Part shown: positions 24,529-35,596 of the stretch, in pieces
Numbering within the stretch: position 1 is the first letter of the stretch
Layout: each line of letters starts with the position of its first letter
NCBI RefSeq assembly: GCF_016722785.1
Contig: NZ_JAEQNE010000001.1
Coordinates: 1,488,001-1,552,000 of the forward strand
Reading direction: 5' to 3'
DNA: 64,000 nucleotides
DNA from: Ramlibacter monticola
Lineage (GTDB): Bacteria; Pseudomonadota; Gammaproteobacteria; Burkholderiales; Burkholderiaceae_C
Program-made: the position numbers and the translations under genes
Notes under the pieces: model-generated
The model's input: the letters and a program-made list of their open reading frames with translations, nothing else
Database searches by the model: none
Told to the model about the DNA's origin: nothing

Positions 24529-26595
24529 ATGTTCGTTCTGTTCGAAGATGCCGGGAAGTTCCTGGGCGGCCGGGTCCTGTCCGAGAGCGATGCCTCGGCC
24601 CAGGTCGAGCTGGAAAGCGGCAAGCGGGTCAAGGTCAAGTCCGCCAACGTGCTGCTGAGGTTCGAGAAGCCGCAACCCGCGGAGCTGCTGCGCGACGCGC
24701 AGGCCGAGGCCTCCGGCATCGAGCTGGACCTCGCCTGGGAGTTCGCCCCCGAGGAGGAATTCGGCTTCGCCGACCTGGCCCGCGAGTACTTCAGCGCCAA
24801 CGCCAGCCTGGTGCAGCAGGCCGCCGCGCTGCTGCGCCTGTTCGAGGCGCCCCACTACTTCCGGCGCGCCGGCAAGGGGCGCTTCCGCAAGGCGTCCGCC
24901 GAGATCCTGCAGCAGGCCCTCGTCGCCATCGAGAAGAAGAAGCAGCTGCAGGCCCAGATTTCCGCCTGGGCCGCGGAACTCGCCTCGGGCGGCTGCCCGC
25001 CGGAGATCCGCGAGCAGCTGTACAAGATCCTGTTCAAGCCGGACAAGAACGCGCCCGAATACAAGGCGGTGGTCGAGGCCTCGCGCAACACCCAGACCGC
25101 GCCGCTGGCGCTGCTGCAGCGCGCGGGCGCCATCACCTCGCCCTACCAGTTCCACTGGAAGCGCTTCCTGCTGGAGTGGTTCCCCAAGGGCACGGGTTTC
25201 CCGCCCCTGGCCGCGCCGGCGATCCGCGACGAGCTGCCGCTCGCGGGCGTGCAGGCCTTCTCGGTCGACGACTCCAGCACCACCGAGATCGACGACGCGC
25301 TGTCCGTGCAGGGGCTGGGGACCGGCACCGTCACCGTGGGCGTGCACATCGCGGCGCCCGGCCTCGCGATCCAGACCGGCACGCCGCTGGACCAGCTCGC
25401 GCGCCAGCGCCTGTCCACCGTCTACATGCCGGGGCACAAGATCACGATGCTGCCGGACGACGTGGTGCAGGCCTACACGCTGCTGGAAGGCCGCGACTGC
25501 CCCGCCGTGTCGCTGTACGTGCGCTACGACGAATCGACCCTGGAGGTGCAGGCCAGCGAAACGCGCCTGGAGCGGGTGCCCATCGCGGTCAACCTGCGCC
25601 ACGACCAGCTCGACGAACACCTGCCGGCGGAATTCCTGGAAGACCCGACCGCCCCCGGCGCGGGCATTCCGGAGCCGGCGCTGCGTTTCCGCGCCGAACT
25701 GTCCTTCCTGTTCCGGCTCGCGAAGCAGCTGAAGGCGCAGCGCGAAGTACTGCGCGGAAAGCCGGAAAACTTCACGCGTCCCGACTACAACTTCCGCGTC
25801 CCGACGGCCGGCGAGCAGGGGCCGACGGGCGAGGAGCCGGTGGAGATCACCGTGCGCAAGCGCGGCGCGCCGCTGGACCTGATCGTGGCCGAAGCCATGA
25901 TCCTCGCCAACAGCACCTGGGGCCAGTGGCTGGCCGAGAACGGCGTGCCCGGCATCTACCGCAGCCAGGCCAGCCTGGCCCCCGGCGTCAAGGTGCGCAT
26001 GGGCACCAAGGCGCTGCCGCACGCCGGCATCGGCGTGAAGAGCTACGCCTGGAGCACTTCGCCGCTGCGCCGCTACACGGACCTGGTGAACCAGTGGCAG
26101 ATCATCGCGGCGGCCCGCCACGGGCGCACGGCGGCCCTGGCGGCGCCCTTCAAGCCCAAGGACGCGGAGCTGTTCTCGATCATCTCCGGCTTCGACGCCG
26201 CCTACGGCGCCTACAACGGGCACCAGGCCGGCATGGAGCGCTTCTGGACGCTCAAGTACCTGCAGCAGAACGGGGTGCGCGAACTGGAAGCCACCGTCTT
26301 CAAGGACAACCTCGCCCGCGCCGACACGCTGCCGCTGGTGCTGCCGCTGCTCGGCGCGGCGGACCTGCCGCGGGGCGCCCGGGTGCGCCTGCGCCTGGGC
26401 GAGATCGACCTGATCACCCTGGACGTGAGCGGCACGGTGCTGCAACGACTCGATACGATTGCCGCGCCGGCGTCGGTTGAAGACGACAGCGAAGAGGAAA
26501 CGGTCGCGGGTCCGATTGCGATCGCCGTGGATGTCACGGACACTTCCGAGGACAATCCGGTTATCGCGCCCGCCGGCGCCGACGTGAGTTCGTGA
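24529..26595 (+). CDS. RNB-domain 3'-5' exoribonuclease (RNase II/R family)
   Basis: Hydrolytic exoribonuclease of 688 residues that degrades RNA from the 3' end. The catalytic RNB domain includes the Asp-rich active-site segment [14 protein letters not shown] near residues 246-259 and the [14 protein letters not shown] motif near 510. A long N-terminal helical region replaces the clear cold-shock domains of RNase R, and the length is between RNase II (about 644) and RNase R (about 800), as is usual in this Burkholderiales subgroup. The ATG at 24529 is the natural start. It heads a cluster with a 4-nt overlap into the TonB-like gene. Confidence 0.92.
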   Translation: MFVLFEDAGKFLGGRVLSESDASAQVELESGKRVKVKSANVLLRFEKPQPAELLRDAQAEASGIELDLAWEFAPEEEFGFADLAREYFSANASLVQQAAALLRLFEAPHYFRRAGKGRFRKASAEILQQALVAIEKKKQLQAQISAWAAELASGGCPPEIREQLYKILFKPDKNAPEYKAVVEASRNTQTAPLALLQRAGAITSPYQFHWKRFLLEWFPKGTGFPPLAAPAIRDELPLAGVQAFSVDDSSTTEIDDALSVQGLGTGTVTVGVHIAAPGLAIQTGTPLDQLARQRLSTVYMPGHKITMLPDDVVQAYTLLEGRDCPAVSLYVRYDESTLEVQASETRLERVPIAVNLRHDQLDEHLPAEFLEDPTAPGAGIPEPALRFRAELSFLFRLAKQLKAQREVLRGKPENFTRPDYNFRVPTAGEQGPTGEEPVEITVRKRGAPLDLIVAEAMILANSTWGQWLAENGVPGIYRSQASLAPGVKVRMGTKALPHAGIGVKSYAWSTSPLRRYTDLVNQWQIIAAARHGRTAALAAPFKPKDAELFSIISGFDAAYGAYNGHQAGMERFWTLKYLQQNGVRELEATVFKDNLARADTLPLVLPLLGAADLPRGARVRLRLGEIDLITLDVSGTVLQRLDTIAAPASVEDDSEEETVAGPIAIAVDVTDTSEDNPVIAPAGADVSS

Positions 26596-27446
26596 ACCTG
26601 AAGTCCCTCAGCACCCTGCAGATCGCACTGGGCATGTCCGTGGCCGTGCACGCGGCCCTGCTCACGGTGCGCATCGTCGACCCCGAAGGTTTCAACCGCG
26701 TGTTCCAGGACACGCCGCTGGAAGTGGTGCTGGTCAACGCGCGCACCCACGAGCGGGTCGACAAGGCGCAGGCCATCGCGCAGGCGTCGCTGGCCGGCGG
26801 CGGCGAGGCCGAGAGCGGCCGCGCCACCTCGCCCCTGCCCGCGTCCGCCCTCACGTCCATCGGCGACGCCGCGGACGACGAGCAGAAGAAGATCGAGACG
26901 ATGCAGGAGCAGCAGATGCTCATGCTCGCCAACCTGAAGCGCACCCTCGCGGCCATGCCGCCGGCGGACCCCAAGCAGGCCCGCGCGAACCCGGAAGCGG
27001 CCGCGCGCGAGGAGAAGCGGCGCCACCTGGTCAAGCTGCTGGCCGAGATCGAGAAGCGCATCAACGAGGAAAACGCCCGGCCCAAGAAGCGCTACATCAG
27101 CCCCTCGACGCGCGAGGAGGTGTACGCGGTCTACTACGACTCGCTGCGCCGCAAGATCGAGGAACGCGGCACCAGCAACTTCCCGGAGGCGGCGGGCCGC
27201 AAGCTGTACGGCGAGCTCACGATGATCGTGACCGTCAACCACGACGGCCGGGTGCTCGACACCGAGGTGGTGGAGACTTCCGGCAACCGCACCCTCGACC
27301 GCCGCGCCGCCACCATCGCGCGCGCGGCCGGGCCCTTCGGCCGCTTCAACGAGCCGATGCGGCACAAGGCCGACCAGATCGTGGTGGTGTCGCGCTTCAA
27401 GTTCACGCGCGACGACACCCTGGAAACGAAGCTCACCAGCCGCTGA
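26592..27446 (+). CDS. TonB-family energy transducer-like protein
   Basis: Protein of 284 residues with an N-terminal membrane anchor (about residues 8-25, with the TonB-like SVAVHAALL), a long charged, coiled-coil-prone linker rich in Glu/Lys/Arg, and a C-terminal TonB domain ([25 protein letters not shown] read in pieces). TonB proteins couple the proton-motive force to outer-membrane receptors, but this copy is not near exbBD or a receptor; its conserved place between the RNB nuclease and aroE suggests another envelope role. It starts with GTG overlapping the upstream TGA (GTGA). Confidence 0.87.
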   Translation: MNLKSLSTLQIALGMSVAVHAALLTVRIVDPEGFNRVFQDTPLEVVLVNARTHERVDKAQAIAQASLAGGGEAESGRATSPLPASALTSIGDAADDEQKKIETMQEQQMLMLANLKRTLAAMPPADPKQARANPEAAAREEKRRHLVKLLAEIEKRINEENARPKKRYISPSTREEVYAVYYDSLRRKIEERGTSNFPEAAGRKLYGELTMIVTVNHDGRVLDTEVVETSGNRTLDRRAATIARAAGPFGRFNEPMRHKADQIVVVSRFKFTRDDTLETKLTSR

Positions 27447-27454
27447 GGAGCCCC

Positions 27455-28285
27455 GTGGATCGTTATTGCGTCATGGGCAATCCCGTGGAGCACAGCAGGT
27501 CGCCGTGGATCCACGCCCGCTTCGCCGCCCTCACCGGCCAGCCGGTGGAGTACGGCAAGCGCCTGGTGCCGCTGGACGGCTTCGCGGCGGCGCTGCAGGC
27601 CTTCCGCGACCAGGGCGGCCGCGGTTGCAACGTCACGGTGCCCTTCAAGTTCGAGGCCGCGTCGCTGGCCGGCCGGCGCAGCGCCCGGGCGGAGCTCGCC
27701 GGCGCCTGCAACACGCTGCGCTTCGATGCGGACGGCATCTACGGCGACAACACCGACGGCGTCGGCCTGGTGCACGACCTGCAGCACAACGCGGGCGTGG
27801 CGCTCGCCGGGCGGGAGCTGCTCCTGATCGGCGCCGGCGGCGCGGCGGCCGGCGTGCTGGGGCCGCTGGTCGAGGCGAAGCCGCGCCGCATCGTGGTCGC
27901 CAACCGCACGGTGGGCAAGGCGCAGGCGTTGGTCGCGAGCCATGCGGAGCTGGCCCGGGCCGGCGGCGTGGAAGTCTCCGCCAGCGGGCTCGACGAAGTC
28001 GTGGGCCGCTTCGACGTGGTGGTGAACGGCACGGCCAGCAGCCTGAGCGGCGCCGACGTGCCGGTGCCGGCGTCCGTGCTGCGGCCCGGCGCCCTCGGCT
28101 ACGACATGATGTACGGGCCCGCCGCCGAGGGCTTCCTGCAGTGGGCCCGCGCGCATGGCGCGATCGGCCGCGACGGGCTGGGCATGCTGGTGGAACAGGC
28201 GGCCGAGGCCTTCCTGGTGTGGCGCGGCGTGCGGCCCCCTTCGGGCGAGGTCCTGGCGGAACTGCGGCGGGAGCTGGCGAAGTGA
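27455..28285 (+). CDS. aroE: Shikimate dehydrogenase
   Basis: NADPH-dependent reduction of 3-dehydroshikimate to shikimate. The product has 276 residues. The N-terminal substrate domain has [12 protein letters not shown] and the catalytic Lys in NVTVPFK, the Asp in NTDGVGL, and the Rossmann motif GAGGAAAGV. The GTG start at 27455 follows GAGGAG. It ends in a 4-nt overlap with mtgA. Its link to the pathway fed by the attenuated DAHP synthase is functional, not positional. Confidence 0.95.
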   Translation: MDRYCVMGNPVEHSRSPWIHARFAALTGQPVEYGKRLVPLDGFAAALQAFRDQGGRGCNVTVPFKFEAASLAGRRSARAELAGACNTLRFDADGIYGDNTDGVGLVHDLQHNAGVALAGRELLLIGAGGAAAGVLGPLVEAKPRRIVVANRTVGKAQALVASHAELARAGGVEVSASGLDEVVGRFDVVVNGTASSLSGADVPVPASVLRPGALGYDMMYGPAAEGFLQWARAHGAIGRDGLGMLVEQAAEAFLVWRGVRPPSGEVLAELRRELAK

Positions 28286-29013
28286 AAGCCGTCCTGCGCT
28301 GGCTGGGGCTGGTCGTGATCGCAAGCGTCGCGCTGCAGCTGTTCTTCGTCGGCCGCGTCGCGCTGATGGCCATCGCGGACCCGGAGTCCACCACCTTCCA
28401 GCGCTCGGAGGCCTGGCGCATCACCAACGAACGTGACAAGCTGCGCTGGAGCCAGCACTGGGTCCCCTACGCGCACATCTCCGACAACCTCAAGCGCGCC
28501 GTCATCGCCTCGGAGGACAGCACCTTCGCCGAGCACGATGGCGTGGACTGGGACGCCCTGGAGAGGGCCTGGGCGCGCAACGAGAAGGCCGAGGAACGGG
28601 CGGCGAGGCAGGCGCAGTTCGCACCCATGCGCGCCCGGCCGCCGAAGATCGTGGGCGGCTCCACGATCACGCAGCAGCTGGCGAAGAACCTGCTGCTGTC
28701 CGGCGAGCGCAACCTGCTGCGCAAGGGGCAGGAGTTCGTGCTCACGATGGCGCTGGAGCACACGCTGTCGAAGCAGCGCATCCTGGAGATCTACCTCAAC
28801 AACGTGGAGTGGGGCGAGGGCGTGTTCGGCGCCGAGGCGGCCGCGCAGCACTACTTCCGCAAGCCGGCCAGCCGGCTCACCCCGTACGAGGCCGCCCGGC
28901 TCGCCGTGATGCTGCCGCAGCCCAAGCGCTTCGAGAAGATGCCCGGCTCGCGCTACCTGGCCGGGCGCACCGCGACCATCGTGGCGCGCATGTCCGCGGC
29001 GGAACTGCCGTGA
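28282..29013 (+). CDS. mtgA: Monofunctional biosynthetic peptidoglycan transglycosylase
   Basis: GT51-family glycosyltransferase (243 residues) that polymerises lipid II into glycan strands without a transpeptidase domain. An N-terminal membrane anchor (about 5-25) precedes the catalytic motif [12 protein letters not shown] (first catalytic Glu), [13 protein letters not shown] and the [15 protein letters not shown] motif. The GTG at 28282 overlaps the aroE stop by 4 nt, so translation is coupled. This order is conserved in Burkholderiales. Confidence 0.94.
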   Translation: MKAVLRWLGLVVIASVALQLFFVGRVALMAIADPESTTFQRSEAWRITNERDKLRWSQHWVPYAHISDNLKRAVIASEDSTFAEHDGVDWDALERAWARNEKAEERAARQAQFAPMRARPPKIVGGSTITQQLAKNLLLSGERNLLRKGQEFVLTMALEHTLSKQRILEIYLNNVEWGEGVFGAEAAAQHYFRKPASRLTPYEAARLAVMLPQPKRFEKMPGSRYLAGRTATIVARMSAAELP

Positions 29014-29044
29014 TGCGCGCCGCACGGCCGCCCGAAGACGCGCG

Positions 29045-29109
29045 CCCCCTCCGCTTGCGGAGGGGGGCCGGCGGGGTCCCCGAGAAAAAGCTTCAGCTTT
29101 TTTTCGGGG
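29045..29109 (+). terminator. Double hairpin between mtgA and ruvC
   Basis: Two consecutive dyads lie in the 145-bp gap. The first is a perfect 10-bp stem, CCCCCTCCGC/GCGGAGGGGG (29045-29054 with 29057-29066). The second is CCCCGAGAAAAAGCT/AGCTTTTTTTCGGGG (29078-29092 with 29095-29109, 14 of 15 matching), whose right arm contains a run of seven T. Intrinsic termination or mRNA stabilisation after mtgA is likely; read-through into ruvC is still possible. Confidence 0.55.
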
Positions 29110-29158
29110 TGGACGGTGAGAAGGCCGCGAAGCGGACGAGCCTGGGGGAGGTTCTCTA

Positions 29159-29707
29159 ATGCGCATCCTCGGGATCGACCCCGGCCTGCAGCGCACCGGC
29201 TTCGGCGTGATCGACGCCCACGGCCACGCGCTGCAGTACGTCGCCAGCGGCACGATCAGCACCATGCACATGGAGCGCGGCGACCTGCCGGCGCGGCTGA
29301 AGGTGCTGTTCGACGGCATCGGCGAACTGCGCTCGCGCTACCAGCCGGATGCGGCGGCGGTCGAGATCGTGTTCGTCAACGTCAATCCGCAGTCGACGCT
29401 GCTGCTGGGACAGGCGCGCGGCGCGTGCGTGACCGCGCTGGTGGCCAATGCGCTGTCGGTGGCGGAGTACACGCCGATGCAGATGAAGCTGGCGGTGGCG
29501 GGCACCGGCAAGGCGGCGAAGACGCAGGTGCAGCTGATGGTGCAGCGGCTGCTGCAGTTGCCCGGGATCCCGGGGAAGGACGCGGCGGATGCGCTGGGGC
29601 TGGCGATCACGCATGCACATGCGGCGATCGCGACGGCGAGGATCCAGGAGGCGGGCGGCGTCGCGCGCCGGAAGACGGGCTACTACAAGACCGGACGGGT
29701 GGTTTAG
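29159..29707 (+). CDS. ruvC: Holliday junction resolvase RuvC
   Basis: Endonuclease that cuts Holliday junctions moved by RuvAB. The product has 182 residues, normal length. The catalytic acidic residues are visible: Asp7 in GIDPG, the Glu in [13 protein letters not shown], and the two Asp in [10 protein letters not shown]. No ruvA or ruvB is adjacent. The ATG at 29159 is the standard start. It is convergent with the dcw cluster. Confidence 0.97.
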   Translation: MRILGIDPGLQRTGFGVIDAHGHALQYVASGTISTMHMERGDLPARLKVLFDGIGELRSRYQPDAAAVEIVFVNVNPQSTLLLGQARGACVTALVANALSVAEYTPMQMKLAVAGTGKAAKTQVQLMVQRLLQLPGIPGKDAADALGLAITHAHAAIATARIQEAGGVARRKTGYYKTGRVV

Positions 29708-29829
29708 GAAGACCGCTGCCGATCGAGTTCGCTGCCTTCTTGCCGGACCCGACCGGGACTGTCCGTCTCAGCGACTGTCCCCTCCCTGGTCCGGCCCGAG
29801 GCAACGGACCTTTGCAACCGGAAGCGGGC

Positions 29830-30009
29830 CTACGAACGCGCGCGATCGATGAACAGCACCGCGAAGAAGGCCAGCGCCGCCAGCAGCGTCCACTTCAGCA
29901 CGGTCAGCCCGAAGCGCCGATACTTCACCTGCCCGGTGAGGGCATAGATCGCGAAACTGACCCCCGCTGTCAGGAGCAGCAGCAGGACGATCGTCCGGAC
30001 GACGGCCAC
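29830..30009 (-). CDS. Small two-span membrane protein of unknown function
   Basis: Predicted 59-residue protein read from a GTG at 30009, 2 nt after the lpxC stop. Two hydrophobic helices (about residues 4-22 and 36-53) are separated by a short basic loop (GQVKYRRFG). No better start is available and the ribosome binding site is weak, so the call rests on the membrane-protein pattern and its tight position at the end of the dcw/lpxC cluster. The function is unknown. Confidence 0.55.
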   Translation of the reverse strand: MAVVRTIVLLLLLTAGVSFAIYALTGQVKYRRFGLTVLKWTLLAALAFFAVLFIDRARS

Positions 30010-30011
30010 GC

Positions 30012-30935
30012 CTACCAGGCGCGCGCGGGCTGGGCGAAGCCGACGGGCGCCTCGCGCTCGTCGCCGAAGCTCACCACCTCGAACGCGTCCTGGTCCGCCA
30101 GCAGCGCGCGGATCAGCTTGTTGTTCAGGGCGTGGCCCGAACGGAAGGCGCTGTAGGCGGCCAGCAGGGGCTTGCCGATGAGGTACAGGTCGCCCATGGC
30201 GTCGAGGATCTTGTGCTTCACGAACTCGTCGTCGTAGCGCAGGCCGTCCGCATTGAGCACGCGGTAGTCGTCCACCACGATGGCGTTGTCCATGCCGCCG
30301 CCCATGGCGAGGCCGCGGGCCCGCATCATCTCCAGGTCCTTGGTGAAGCCGAAGGTGCGGGCACGCGCGATGTCGCGCGAGTACTGCCCCGAGCTCAGGT
30401 CGAACTCGTAGCGCTGGCCGGTGGAATTCACCACGCGGTGGTTGAATTCGATCTCGAAGCCGAGCTTGAAGCCGTGGTACGGGTCGAGCCGCGCCCACTT
30501 CAGGTTCTCGCCCTCGCCTTCGCGCACTTCCACCGGGCGGGTGACCCGGATGAAGCGCCGCGGCGCGTCCTGCGGCTCGATGCCGGCGCTTTGCAGCAGG
30601 TAGACGAAGGAGGCGGAGGAGCCGTCGAGGATCGGCACTTCTTCCGCGGTGATGTCCACGTACAGGTTGTCCACCCCGAGGCCGGCGCAGGCCGACATCA
30701 GGTGCTCCACGGTGTGGACCTTGGCCCCGCCGTTGGAGATCGTGGAGGCCATGCGGGTATCGGTCACGGCCTGGGCGGACACGGGAATGGTCACCGGCAA
30801 CGGGAGGTCCGTGCGGCGGAACACGATGCCGGTATCGGGCTGGGCGGGGCGCAGCGTCAGCTCCACTCGCTGACCGCTGTGCAGGCCCACGCCCACGGCC
30901 TTGGTCAGGGTCTTGAGGGTTCGCTGGCGCAGCAT
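30012..30935 (-). CDS. lpxC: UDP-3-O-acyl-N-acetylglucosamine deacetylase
   Basis: Zinc amidase catalysing the committed step of lipid A synthesis. The product has 307 residues. The zinc and catalytic residues are visible in [12 protein letters not shown], the HKILDAMGD motif and [10 protein letters not shown] chose MLRQRTLK at 30935; an ATG at 30944 would add three residues. It is the last classical gene of the dcw cluster, separated from ftsZ by palindromic repeat copy 5, which may decouple lpxC expression from ftsZ. Confidence 0.96.
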   Translation of the reverse strand: MLRQRTLKTLTKAVGVGLHSGQRVELTLRPAQPDTGIVFRRTDLPLPVTIPVSAQAVTDTRMASTISNGGAKVHTVEHLMSACAGLGVDNLYVDITAEEVPILDGSSASFVYLLQSAGIEPQDAPRRFIRVTRPVEVREGEGENLKWARLDPYHGFKLGFEIEFNHRVVNSTGQRYEFDLSSGQYSRDIARARTFGFTKDLEMMRARGLAMGGGMDNAIVVDDYRVLNADGLRYDDEFVKHKILDAMGDLYLIGKPLLAAYSAFRSGHALNNKLIRALLADQDAFEVVSFGDEREAPVGFAQPARAW

Positions 30936-31056
30936 GGCCGTCATTTTACGGCCGGGCAGGGATGCCCCCCGTTGACTTTCCACATGTCCGTGATAGAGCC
31001 AGGCCATCGGCTGAGCCTCGCGCGAAGCCGTTAATGGCTTATGAAGGAGAAGTAAA

Positions 31057-31178
31057 ACCGAACAGCCGAACGCAGAGGTCGCAGAGGACTCGTAAAGGAC
31101 GCAGAAAACCCCAATTTCTGGATGTTCTTCTGCGTCCTCTGCGTAATCTCTGCGCCCTCTGCGTTCGGTATCTGGTTG
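31057..31178. repeat. Large palindromic intergenic repeat, copy 5 (between ftsZ and lpxC)
   Basis: Inverted repeat of about 122 bp starting 2 nt after the ftsZ stop codon. The outer left arm AACCGAACAGCCGAACGCAG pairs with a slightly diverged right arm (GCGTTCGGTATCTGGTTG). It shares a long right-arm block with copy 2. Its position means every ftsZ message that reads into lpxC must pass a strong stem. Confidence 0.88.
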
Positions 31179-31179
31179 T

Positions 31180-32433
31180 TCAGTCCGCCTGCTTGCGCAG
31201 GAACGCCGGGATTTCGAAGTCGTCCATCCCGCCGCTCGACAGCGCGTCCACCTTGGCCGCGGCCTGAGAGCGGTTGGTGCGCCACACGCTCGGCACGGCC
31301 AGGCCGCCGTAGTCCGGCTGCTGCGGGGCGGCGGCGCCGCGGCCGTCCATCTCGCGCGTCACGATCGCGCCCGGGCCCGCCACCGCGTTGTGGATCGTCG
31401 GCACGTTGAAGGGCACGTTGTCGGTGCCGGTGCGCAGCACCTGCAGCGGGGGCGCCGTGCGGCGCTGCTGGCCCTGGCGCGACAGGCCGGTGGCCACGAC
31501 GGTCACGCGGACCTGGTCGCCCAGCGAGTCGTCGTAGGCCGTGCCGTAGATCACGTGCGCGTCCGCCGAGGCATAGGCGCGGATCGTGTTCATGGCCAGC
31601 TTGGACTCCGACAGCTTCAGGCTGCCCTTGGCCGCGGTGATCAGCACCAGCACGCCCTTGGCGCCGGAGAGGTCGATGCCATCCAGCAGCGGGCAGGCCA
31701 CGGCCTGTTCGGCGGCGATGCGGGCGCGGTCCGGGCCGGAGGCCAGCGCGGTGCCCATCATGGCCTTGCCCGGCTCGCCCATCACCGTGCGCACGTCCTC
31801 GAAGTCCACGTTCACGTGGCCGGGCACGTTGATGATCTCCGCGATGCCGCCCACGGCGTTCTTCAGCACGTCGTTGGCGTGCGCGAAGGCCTCGTCCTGG
31901 GTGATGTCGTCGCCCAGCACCTCCAGCAGCTTCTCGTTCAGCACCACGATCAGCGAGTCGACGTTGGCTTCCAGTTCGGACAGGCCGCTGTCGGCGTTGG
32001 TCATGCGGCGGCCGCCTTCCCAGTCGAAGGGCTTGGTGACGACGCCGACGGTGAGGATGCCCATCTCCTTGGCCACGCGCGCGATCACCGGCGCCGCGCC
32101 GGTGCCGGTGCCGCCGCCCATGCCGGCGGTGATGAACAGCATGTGAGCGCCCGCGATCGCCTGGCGGATGTCCTCCACCGCGGCCTCGGCGCACTCGCGG
32201 CCCTTCTCCGGCTTGCTGCCGGCGCCCAGGCCGGTGCCACCCAGCTGGATCAGCTTGTGCGCGGTGCTGCGCGTGAGCGCCTGCGCATCGGTGTTGGCGC
32301 AGATGAATTCCACCCCCTGCACGTTGCGCTCGATCATGTGCGCCACGGCGTTGCCCCCGCCGCCGCCGACACCGATCACCTTGATCTGCGTGCCCTGGTG
32401 GAACTCCTCGACTTCGATCATTTCGATGCTCAT
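31180..32433 (-). CDS. ftsZ: Cell division GTPase FtsZ
   Basis: Tubulin-like GTPase forming the Z ring. The product has 417 residues. The signature [11 protein letters not shown] binds GTP, the T7 loop region [11 protein letters not shown] is intact, a Pro/Gln-rich linker follows, and the C-terminal peptide [12 protein letters not shown] recruits FtsA/ZipA. The start at 32433 has AGGAGA 6 nt upstream; an ATG at 32463 lies in the leader. A 146-bp gap from ftsA probably holds an extra ftsZ promoter, as is usual. Confidence 0.98.
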   Translation of the reverse strand: MSIEMIEVEEFHQGTQIKVIGVGGGGGNAVAHMIERNVQGVEFICANTDAQALTRSTAHKLIQLGGTGLGAGSKPEKGRECAEAAVEDIRQAIAGAHMLFITAGMGGGTGTGAAPVIARVAKEMGILTVGVVTKPFDWEGGRRMTNADSGLSELEANVDSLIVVLNEKLLEVLGDDITQDEAFAHANDVLKNAVGGIAEIINVPGHVNVDFEDVRTVMGEPGKAMMGTALASGPDRARIAAEQAVACPLLDGIDLSGAKGVLVLITAAKGSLKLSESKLAMNTIRAYASADAHVIYGTAYDDSLGDQVRVTVVATGLSRQGQQRRTAPPLQVLRTGTDNVPFNVPTIHNAVAGPGAIVTREMDGRGAAAPQQPDYGGLAVPSVWRTNRSQAAAKVDALSSGGMDDFEIPAFLRKQAD

Positions 32434-32579
32434 GTGATTCTCCTGACTCTCTGCAGTTGCCACTTGCGAATGTTGTTGGTTGGGGTGCTTAACGCGGAAC
32501 GGGCGGATCGGTGGACCGCCAGCGCTCCTTTCGCGGGGGACTGCCCCGCGCGAGCCAGAGCTTGTATCTCGTCATGGCT

Positions 32580-33809
32580 TCAGAAGTTCCCCACGATGAA
32601 GTCGCGGATGCGGCCGAAGGCGGTCTTCACCGAGCCGTGCTTCTGCGCCACGCGGGCGCCGCGCACCCGCGCCAGGCGCGCTTCCTCCAGCAGCCCCATC
32701 ACGGTGGCGGCGCGCGGCTGCGCCACCATGTCGGCGAGCGCGCCGGCGTAGCGCGGCACGCCGCGGCGCACCGGCTTCAGGAAGATGTCCTCGCCCAGTT
32801 CCACCATGCCGGGCATCACCGCGCTGCCGCCGGTGATCACGATCCCGGAGGACAGGACCTCCTCGTAGCCCGACTCGCGGATCACCTGCTGCACCAGCGA
32901 GAAGATCTCCTCCACGCGCGGCTCGATCACGCCGGCCAGCGCCTGCTTGGACAGCATGCGGGGCCCGCGGTCGCCCAGCCCGGGCACCTCGACCTGCTGC
33001 TCGGGGTCGGCCAGCAGCTGCTTGGCATAGCCCGACTCCACCTTGATGTCCTCGGCGTCCTTGGTCGGCGTGCGCAAGGCCATCGCGATGTCGCTCGTGA
33101 TCAGGTCGCCGGCGATCGGGATCACGGCGGTGTGGCGGATCGCGCCGCCGGTGAAGATCGCCACGTCGGTGGTGCCGGCGCCGATGTCGACGCAGGCCAC
33201 GCCCAGTTCCTTCTCGTCCTCGGACAGCACGGCCGCCGAAGTGGCCAGCGGGTTCAGCAGCAGCTGCTCCACCTCCAGCCCGCAGCGCCGCACGCACTTG
33301 AGGATGTTCTCGGCCGCGCTCTGGGCGCCGGTGACGATGTGCACCTTGGCTTCCAGCCGGATGCCGCTCATGCCGATCGGCTCCTTCACGTCCTGGCCGT
33401 CGATCACGAATTCCTGCGGCTCCACCAGCAGCAGGCGCTGGTCGGTCGAGATGTTGATGGCCCGCGCCGTCTCCACCACCCGCGCCACGTCGGCGGGCGT
33501 CACCTCGCGGTCCTTCACCGCCACCATCCCGCTCGAATTGATGCCGCGGATGTGGCTGCCGGTGATGCCGGTGTAGACGCGCGTGATCTTGCAGTCCGCC
33601 ATCAGCTCGGCTTCCTTGAGCGCCTGCTGGATGCTCTGCACCGTGGCGTCGATGTTGACCACCACGCCGCGCTTCAGGCCATTGGCGGGCGCGACGCCCA
33701 GCCCCGCGATCTTCAGTTCGCCGCCCGGCATGACCTCGGCCACCACTGCCATCACCTTGGCGGTGCCGATGTCCAGGCCGACGACGAGATCCTTGTAATC
33801 CTTCGCCAT
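32580..33809 (-). CDS. ftsA: Cell division protein FtsA
   Basis: Actin-like protein that tethers FtsZ to the membrane. The product has 409 residues. The nucleotide-binding motifs VGLDIGTAKVMAVV and DIGAGTTDVAIFTGG are visible, and the C-terminus (FGRIRDFIVGNF) is the amphipathic membrane-targeting helix. It starts 12 nt after ftsQ, in the contiguous dcw run. Confidence 0.97.
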   Translation of the reverse strand: MAKDYKDLVVGLDIGTAKVMAVVAEVMPGGELKIAGLGVAPANGLKRGVVVNIDATVQSIQQALKEAELMADCKITRVYTGITGSHIRGINSSGMVAVKDREVTPADVARVVETARAINISTDQRLLLVEPQEFVIDGQDVKEPIGMSGIRLEAKVHIVTGAQSAAENILKCVRRCGLEVEQLLLNPLATSAAVLSEDEKELGVACVDIGAGTTDVAIFTGGAIRHTAVIPIAGDLITSDIAMALRTPTKDAEDIKVESGYAKQLLADPEQQVEVPGLGDRGPRMLSKQALAGVIEPRVEEIFSLVQQVIRESGYEEVLSSGIVITGGSAVMPGMVELGEDIFLKPVRRGVPRYAGALADMVAQPRAATVMGLLEEARLARVRGARVAQKHGSVKTAFGRIRDFIVGNF

Positions 33810-33821
33810 CCTCGTTGTTCC

Positions 33822-34612
33822 TCAGTTCCTCCGTGGCGCCGCCGCTTCGGCGGTCACCACGCCCCTCAACCTGATTGCATAGCCGTCGGCGTGCCGCAGG
33901 TCCGCCGCGACGAGCGCCTCCGGCCGCCGTCCGTACTTCGAAGTGACCTGCGTGATCGTGTGGGCGAAGCGCCGGCTGCGCGCCAGCACCTCGTCCAGCG
34001 TGCCGCGACCGAGTTCCACGATCGCCCCGCTATCCAGCTGCAGGGTCCAGCCGCCGCGCCCCGTCAGCACGACCTGCTCCACGGCCAGGTCCAGCGGCTG
34101 CATCAGCGGACCGAGCGAGCGGTACATCGCCAGCACCTGCGGGGAGGAGCCGTCCGGGCCCGCCAGCCGCGGCATGTCGTCCTGCTCCACGTCGCCGGCG
34201 TTGGCCTCGAACACCTCGCCGAAGGTGTTGACCAGGCGCGACTCGGAATCGGCGCCCCAGAAAGCCTCGGCCCGGTGCTCCTCGATCCGCACGCGCAGCT
34301 TGTCCGGGAACTGCCGCGTGACGACCGCCTTGCGCACCCAGGGCACGGCCTCGAAGGCCGCCCGCGCCTGCTCCAGGTCGATGGTGAAGAAGTTGCCGGC
34401 CAGCCGCGGCGCGACGTTCGCCCGGAGCGTCGCCGCGCTGTTGTGCGTGACTTCGCCCTGCACCACGATGGAACGGATGGCGAACACGGGATGCCGCACG
34501 GCCCACCAGGCGAGCGCCGCCACCAGCATGACGCCGCACACCGCGAACAGCACCGTGGCGGTGAGGTTCATCAGCCGGACGTCGAAAGGCGGCGGGGTCG
34601 CCTGCTTGGTCT

Positions 34613-34616
<4 letters not shown>
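33822..34616 (-). CDS. ftsQ: Cell division protein FtsQ
   Basis: Bitopic divisome scaffold that binds FtsB/FtsL and FtsA. The product has 264 residues. A short cytoplasmic N-terminus ([15 protein letters not shown]) and one transmembrane helix (about 18-40) precede the POTRA domain ([22 protein letters not shown] read in pieces) and the beta domain. The ATG at 34616 overlaps the ddl stop by 4 nt (ATGA). Confidence 0.95.

Positions 34617-35592
<976 letters not shown>

Positions 35593-35596
<4 letters not shown>

Noticed and set aside
24474-26480. Long overlapping plus-strand frame (668 codons) inside the RNB gene region
   Set aside because: It is a shadow frame of GC-rich DNA: high Arg/Pro/Gly content, no domain, no start site. 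The frame 24529-26595 has clear RNB motifs.
32489-32575. 28-codon ORF between ftsA and ftsZ, starting 4 nt after the ftsA stop
   Set aside because: It has no clear ribosome binding site, is Arg/Pro-rich as expected of random GC-rich sequence, and lies where ftsZ promoters are expected.
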